A DNA stretch of 64,000 bases from Budvicia diplopodorum. Its GTDB lineage: Bacteria > Pseudomonadota > Gammaproteobacteria > Enterobacterales > Enterobacteriaceae. Shown piece after piece: positions 59,022 through 64,000 of this stretch. The stretch spans positions 53,063-117,062 of the forward strand of contig NZ_WOYF01000010.1 of the NCBI RefSeq assembly GCF_009800925.1, read 5' to 3'. Both the position numbers and the translations under genes were made by a program. A model generated the notes under the pieces. It was given only the letters and a program-made list of their open reading frames with translations. It did no database searches and had not been told where the DNA came from. Each line of letters begins with the position of its first letter. Positions within the stretch are counted from its first letter, which is position 1.

Positions 59022-59503
59022 GCTAATCGTAAACCTGTAGAAATAGACGGAGTGACTGCACTGACAAATCTTATTAATGAAGCTCTTGTCTTACATTAAT
59101 ATTAAGGATAAAATACTTTTTAATTAATTTAAGCGATCTAACATACCGATTTTTGATTACATTACAATCTTATACTCCATTTCGCTTTTTGAGTAGTGAG
59201 TTTGAGAATAATTATTCTAATTTAGCCTTCAAAGAGGCGTTTAGATTAGGTTGTTTTTAATAAGGGTTGGGTAGTTGGTGGAGTGATTTTCTTAAGTTGA
59301 GAATCTTTATCTTGAATGAGTGAAATTTATTATAGAACCATTGCGTTATCGGTCCTTTTATTAAAATTCACATTAAATTTATTATCTATAAAAACCCTGC
59401 TGAATAAGGGGGTTGGTGTTCTTTTGGCTATTTAATGGTTGCTAGTAGGGTAAGAAAGAATAACAGAACGCAGGGATATATTGATTACTAACATGGAGCT
59501 TTT
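59022..59503. other. Gap upstream of the large autotransporter
   Basis: About 480 bases of AT-rich DNA with no supported gene. It must carry the promoter of the downstream autotransporter; I saw no confident -35/-10 pair. Confidence 0.5.
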
Positions 59504-62500
59504 ATGAATAAAATTTATCGGATTATCTGGAACAGTACATTGGGCCTGTGGGTTGTTGCCTCTGAATTAACTCGAGGAAAAACAAAGAGCGTCACGTCAA
59601 CGTCATTATCGGGAATGATATTGGCAGCCCTTCTATCACCATCAGTTTTCGCCAGTAGCTGTGATGACACCAGTCTAACCTGCGAATTAGGAACTACCTG
59701 GAGTTCCGCCACCAATAATTATGGCACCGATACTGTTACTGTTTCAGATGGTCAAACCTATGCGGTAAAAGGTCCTGACGAATTTAAGGTTGCCCCGGGA
59801 ACCTATAAAATTTATACTTCGATTAATCAACTAATTAATGCAGGCTATATTACAGCCGACCCCATTCCTGTGACAGATACCAAAATCAACAAGGGGTTGT
59901 TAAGCAAGATCATTACGGTCTATGACCCTATCACTAATAGCAATAAAACGGTGGCAGTTTATAATTCCATGATCATGGGGGAATGGAATTCAGGCTATGC
60001 ACAAGGTGGTATTGGCGTGATGAGCAGCGGGCCTGCCGATGTATATGCGCAAAGCCGTTTTGTTAACGTCACTGATGGTGTAGCAAATATTGATGCAGGT
60101 ACCCAAGCAATTCGCGGCGGGATGAGAAACACTCAGTTTGTTTATGCCGATGGCACCAACAGTACTAAAGCCGAAGCAAACTGGTTGTCGAAAAATGAGG
60201 TATCATTTTCATCCGAAGTCGACTTTTTAGCGCAACCAACTCAGACCTACGCTGCACAAAAAGACACCTATAAAGGCACGTTTTCCACCTTTGATAACGG
60301 TAGCTATACCGTTAATTCACTGGCTGACTTTCAAAATTACAACAATTGGCTAATCAGTCAACTCGAATCTCAAGCGCTAAATTACAGTCAGTATGCCTCA
60401 GAGCTGGCTAAAGCCTACACCTCCACAACCACAAATTATGTGATTAACAATATTCCTGCCGACGCCGATACGACAATACTGAATGAAGCGCCGGGCAAGA
60501 TTGCATTGCTGTATGGCAAGGGTGCCAATGCCACGGTGCGGTTGGCCGCCTCTGGGCAGATTACCGGTGACACCCGAGGTTCCCGGGGAAATTCGAGCGT
60601 ATTTCGCCTTGAAAACGGCGCCACAGGGATAAATGAAGGAGAAGTAGAAGTCAGTCACTATACGGCTATCGTGGAATCGGGCTCAACCTTTATCAATAAG
60701 AGCCGCATCACATCAGGTTCAAATACCTTTGAGGGATTCGGCATTCATGCCAGCGGTGTCGGAAGCCGATTTATCAATGACGCCGTGCTAAACCTGAGGC
60801 CGGCATATTGGTCTGCGAACTATAACGGTACCAATTATGCAGTTACTCTAAATGACGGTGCGGAAGGAATTAATAATCATGTTATTAATATTGGTATTAC
60901 CGAAGGAAACAAAGGTCGTAACGCGCTAGGTAATGTGCACGGTGTTAGGGTAAATACTGCATCCCAGTTTACCAACGCTAACGGTGCCAATATTAATTTG
61001 GGATTAGCTGAAAATGGCGACCACATTTATGTTAAGTCTGGTTCTTACGGTATAAACGCTACCGGCACCACTCACGTTGATAACCAAGGGACTATTACCC
61101 TTAGTGATAAAGTTGAGGGCTCGTCGGCAATTTATGCAACAAATACAACGAGTAGTGGCGTTGTTGTTAATAGGGGAAAAATTGTTATTACCAGCAACGG
61201 CGATAACGGCAATTTTATTCCCGAGACCAACGTAGCCATACAGGCGGTCAATAATTCTAAGGGCGTTTACAACATTGGTTCAATAGACATTATTGGCATC
61301 AATACGGTTGGCATTAAAACGCTCACCGGTGGGCAAGTCGTCTCTAGCGGCGATATCAACATTATCGGCGGTGCCGATCTGCTCACTGGACTACGCAACT
61401 ACGGGGCATGGTCCGAAGGTGCCAATTCATTGGTAAATATTTCTGGTACCGTTAACATGAACGGTGATAGAGCCATTGGCCTCCATGCCCGAAACAGCGG
61501 CAGTATCGCAATTGACGGCGCAGGGGAAGTGAAGTTTGTCTCCGGCACTGACCAGATTGGCTTCTTCGTTTATGGTCCCTCAGCCTCTCTGACTAACACC
61601 GGCTCGGGTGCCATGAATGTGTCTACTGAACGTTCTACCCTGTTCCGTATGGAAGACGGTGCCGACTTTACCGGCGGTACCGGGGCCAGCTCGTCGCTGA
61701 CGGCATCGGGTAAAGACTCCACCGCCGTGATGGTCACCGGCTTAACCGGTACCGACGTGTCGGCGTTTAACTCCGGCGGTATGACCCTCAACCTAAGCGG
61801 TGAAAATGCCACCGGCGTATTAGTGGAAGGCGGCGCTCAGGGCAACATTGCCGCTATTGCCAACATTAACTTAATTGGCGTAGGTGCCATTGCCGGTATT
61901 GCCGATGGGCAAAAGCATGATTTAACCGGCTCTGCCACCGGTACACCGGTTGCCGGCGTATTAACCAATGGAACCCTCAACGCCGGTGCGGCCGGTTTTG
62001 GTACCGGCACCCTTCTGGTGGCTGGCGCTAATCTTAATTCATCGCTGGATAGCGTCACCGGCTATATCGCCCGTAACAGCGCGACGCTGAGCAACTCCGG
62101 CAATATTATCTTTAGCGGCAAAAACACCACCGGTATTCAGGTGCTGGACGGCTCTGTTGGCGGCAATACCGGCAGCATTACCCTGCAGGACGGCGGTATT
62201 GGTCTGATAGCCAGCTCGTCGAATTTGGCTACCACCATTAATAATAGCGGTAACTTAGTGCTAAAAGGCGGCACCAACGCCAACCGCACCAAGGGTATTC
62301 AGGCTTCCGGCAGCGCAGTCACGGTCAATATGACCGGCGGTTCTATTGATATGCAGGGCCAGGGCGCAGTCGGAGTTGAAGCGATGGACGGCGGTAAGGT
62401 GATCCTGTCCGGTACCGCATTACCGACGTTTGCCGCTGAAGCTACCGGCGTGACCGACCAAATCGCTTTCCGTATCGTCGGCAACGGGGCCAGCATTCAG

Positions 62501-64000
62501 ACTAATTTGGCGGCCGGTACCGTACTGGATGCCAGCGGTAAACAGTCAACCCTGTTCCGCATTGAAGACGGCGCGACCCAGTCGGGCGTGCTGCAGATGC
62601 AAACCTCCGGTAACGATGCTAACGGTATCTGGGCTACCGGCGCAGGCACCACGGTGGTGGCCTCGTCGGGCAGTGACTTCCAAATCTTAGGCGCGGGCGC
62701 AAAAGGTGTATATATCACCGGCGCGGCCAAGGGCACGTTAAAATCCGGTACTACCGTCAGCCTGGTAGGCGATGGCGCGGTAGTGGGCGTGGTTGACGGC
62801 AACGAATATGATTTGGCCGGTAACATTCTGACCAGTAATACCGGCTCTACCCTGACCAATGAATCCAATATCACCAGTACCTTAAATAATGCCATCGGGT
62901 TTATTACTCAAAATCAGGGGCTATTAGTTAATCAGGGCAATATCGACTTTACTCTGGGTACCGGCAACACCGGCGTGAAGGTGATTAACGGTCAGTTTGA
63001 GAATAAATCCAGCAATATCAACGTCAACGGCGTTGCCGTATCGGTGGAAGGTGCAGGCTCAGTCGTGACCAGCACCGGCGGTAATATCGTCGCGACCAAC
63101 GGCGAAGCGGCGATTAAGCTCGGTCAGGATGCATCGCTCAATCTGGTCGGCAGCGGTTTAGGTACGGTTGAAGGACAAGGCACCGCACACGGTGTGTTAT
63201 TGGATACCGGTGCCAAAGGCCTGATAATTGCCGGTGCGAAAATCAACGTCAATGCCGCCGGTGCAACCGGTAACGGCGTTGAAAACAAGGCTGAAATAGC
63301 GGGCCTGCAGTTAACCGGCACCACCCAAATTAACGTGGCCAACGGCAAAGGTATCCGTACCGCGGCAACGTTAGCGCAAACCAACAGCGGTACTATCAAC
63401 GTCAACGGCAGCGGTACCGGTCTGGCGTTCGAAACCGCCACCGGCGGCGTGGTGGCGAATATCGCGACGCTGGATATGTCTGATTCAACCGCGCTGGTGA
63501 TTAACCTTAACGGCGTCGGCGGTACCGGTATTCTGGCGAACACCGCGGATGATGCCACGGTGAAAAGCGGTGCCAGCGTGAACGTTGCTCAGGCTAACGG
63601 CGGCTCAGCGCTGGTGGTGAATAACTCGGCGGCATCGGTTATTCAGAGCGGTAATCTGAATTCATCGTCGACTACTGCAGCCGTTGTGCGGGCTGAAAAA
63701 GCCAAGAACTTTACCAATACTGGTAAAATTATCGCTAACTCCGTTACCGCTGAAGCCATGTCGTTTGATGGTTCTATCAATACCGTTGTGCTTAATGATA
63801 CCGGTGCTGCCATTCAGGGCGTCATCGCCATGAATGGCGGAAATAATAACGTCACCAATAAAGGGCTGATTACCGGCACGCTGACGGCGGCAGACGGCAA
63901 TAACCAAATGCTGTTTGAAACCGGCAGTACCCTGACCGGCAGCGCGACGTTAGGCCAAGGTAACAATCAGGTTACGCTAAACGGCACCGCCCATACGGAC
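59504..64000 (+). CDS. Large ESPR-type autotransporter (3' end outside the window)
   Basis: Open for 1,499 codons to the window end. GGAG at 59495-59498 precedes ATG 59504. The N-terminus (MNKIYRIIWNSTLGLWVVAS) is a classic extended signal peptide region (ESPR); the signal peptide ends about residue 50 (SVFAS). The mature part begins with a polar region of about 400 residues (SCDDTSLTCELGTTWS with two Cys), then long beta-helix repeats rich in Gly, Asn, Thr and Ala, such as NxGxI and ATGVxVEGGA units. Larger recurring blocks include STLFRMEDGA and STLFRIEDGA about 300 residues apart. The barrel is not in the window. Probably a very large adhesin. GC rises from about 42% to about 60% near 61500. 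Confidence 0.9.
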   Translation, partial: MNKIYRIIWNSTLGLWVVASELTRGKTKSVTSTSLSGMILAALLSPSVFASSCDDTSLTCELGTTWSSATNNYGTDTVTVSDGQTYAVKGPDEFKVAPGTYKIYTSINQLINAGYITADPIPVTDTKINKGLLSKIITVYDPITNSNKTVAVYNSMIMGEWNSGYAQGGIGVMSSGPADVYAQSRFVNVTDGVANIDAGTQAIRGGMRNTQFVYADGTNSTKAEANWLSKNEVSFSSEVDFLAQPTQTYAAQKDTYKGTFSTFDNGSYTVNSLADFQNYNNWLISQLESQALNYSQYASELAKAYTSTTTNYVINNIPADADTTILNEAPGKIALLYGKGANATVRLAASGQITGDTRGSRGNSSVFRLENGATGINEGEVEVSHYTAIVESGSTFINKSRITSGSNTFEGFGIHASGVGSRFINDAVLNLRPAYWSANYNGTNYAVTLNDGAEGINNHVINIGITEGNKGRNALGNVHGVRVNTASQFTNANGANINLGLAENGDHIYVKSGSYGINATGTTHVDNQGTITLSDKVEGSSAIYATNTTSSGVVVNRGKIVITSNGDNGNFIPETNVAIQAVNNSKGVYNIGSIDIIGINTVGIKTLTGGQVVSSGDINIIGGADLLTGLRNYGAWSEGANSLVNISGTVNMNGDRAIGLHARNSGSIAIDGAGEVKFVSGTDQIGFFVYGPSASLTNTGSGAMNVSTERSTLFRMEDGADFTGGTGASSSLTASGKDSTAVMVTGLTGTDVSAFNSGGMTLNLSGENATGVLVEGGAQGNIAAIANINLIGVGAIAGIADGQKHDLTGSATGTPVAGVLTNGTLNAGAAGFGTGTLLVAGANLNSSLDSVTGYIARNSATLSNSGNIIFSGKNTTGIQVLDGSVGGNTGSITLQDGGIGLIASSSNLATTINNSGNLVLKGGTNANRTKGIQASGSAVTVNMTGGSIDMQGQGAVGVEAMDGGKVILSGTALPTFAAEATGVTDQIAFRIVGNGASIQTNLAAGTVLDASGKQSTLFRIEDGATQSGVLQMQTSGNDANGIWATGAGTTVVASSGSDFQILGAGAKGVYITGAAKGTLKSGTTVSLVGDGAVVGVVDGNEYDLAGNILTSNTGSTLTNESNITSTLNNAIGFITQNQGLLVNQGNIDFTLGTGNTGVKVINGQFENKSSNINVNGVAVSVEGAGSVVTSTGGNIVATNGEAAIKLGQDASLNLVGSGLGTVEGQGTAHGVLLDTGAKGLIIAGAKINVNAAGATGNGVENKAEIAGLQLTGTTQINVANGKGIRTAATLAQTNSGTINVNGSGTGLAFETATGGVVANIATLDMSDSTALVINLNGVGGTGILANTADDATVKSGASVNVAQANGGSALVVNNSAASVIQSGNLNSSSTTAAVVRAEKAKNFTNTGKIIANSVTAEAMSFDGSINTVVLNDTGAAIQGVIAMNGGNNNVTNKGLITGTLTAADGNNQMLFETGSTLTGSATLGQGNNQVTLNGTAHTD

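Overview
The window is a chromosomal segment of a gammaproteobacterium of the order Enterobacterales. The gene orders gpmM-envC-yibQ, hldD-waaF-waaC, waaA-waaE-coaD-mutM-rpmG-rpmB-radC and coaBC-dut-slmA, and the near-full-length similarity of the products to the Escherichia coli proteins, support this. The core-LPS genes look like WabG/WabH (Klebsiella/Serratia type) rather than the E. coli outer-core set, and base composition is moderate. Together with the autotransporter-rich right end this would suit a Budviciaceae-like genus, but that placement is inference.

Layout. 1-3.9 kb: glycolytic mutase gpmM, cell-division amidase activator envC and yibQ. 4.0-17.4 kb: LPS inner-core locus (a WaaE-like transferase, hldD, waaF, waaC), a very AT-rich block of three cotranscribed genes (glycosyltransferase, O-antigen-ligase/polymerase-like membrane protein, glycosyltransferase), a minus-strand deacetylase-like gene, then wabG-like, wabH-like, waaA, waaE and coaD. 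17.4-22.3 kb: housekeeping genes mutM, rpmG, rpmB, radC (minus) and coaBC, dut, slmA (plus). 22.3-27 kb: class I fumarase and DcuB C4-dicarboxylate antiporter, a 43-codon small gene and a GNAT acetyltransferase. 27.3-34.9 kb: the complete L-rhamnose system (rhaT, rhaM, rhaD, rhaA, rhaB on minus; rhaS, rhaR on plus) with recognisable CRP boxes. 35.2-49.0 kb: a complete ycjMNOPQRSTUV-ompG-ycjW carbohydrate cluster with the same order as in E. coli. 49.2-64.0 kb: a surface-protein region with a lone CusF-like copper protein, two tandem paralogous autotransporters, an orphan arsC with an abnormal C-terminus, a small zinc-ribbon-like ORF, and the first 1,499 codons of a very large ESPR-type autotransporter that runs off the end.

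How the genes work together. The LPS genes make ADP-heptose, add Kdo, heptoses, glucose and (by similarity) galacturonate and hexosamine to the core, and probably ligate a polymer. FumB and DcuB suit anaerobic fumarate respiration: malate is dehydrated to fumarate, and DcuB exchanges fumarate and succinate. The rha genes import L-rhamnose and convert it to DHAP and L-lactaldehyde under RhaS, RhaR and CRP control. The ycj cluster combines an outer-membrane porin, an ABC importer, two glycoside phosphorylases, a phosphoglucomutase and a 3-keto-glycoside oxidation/epimerisation trio under one LacI-type repressor.

The most unusual features are the two autotransporters, whose barrels are almost identical at DNA level while their passengers carry nine and six copies of a roughly 50-residue repeat; the base-composition steps inside the ycj cluster and inside the large autotransporter; a strong terminator between rhaD and rhaM; and a well-translated-looking 43-residue protein with a CEGC tail. 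I saw no tRNA, rRNA, CRISPR array, insertion sequence or prophage.
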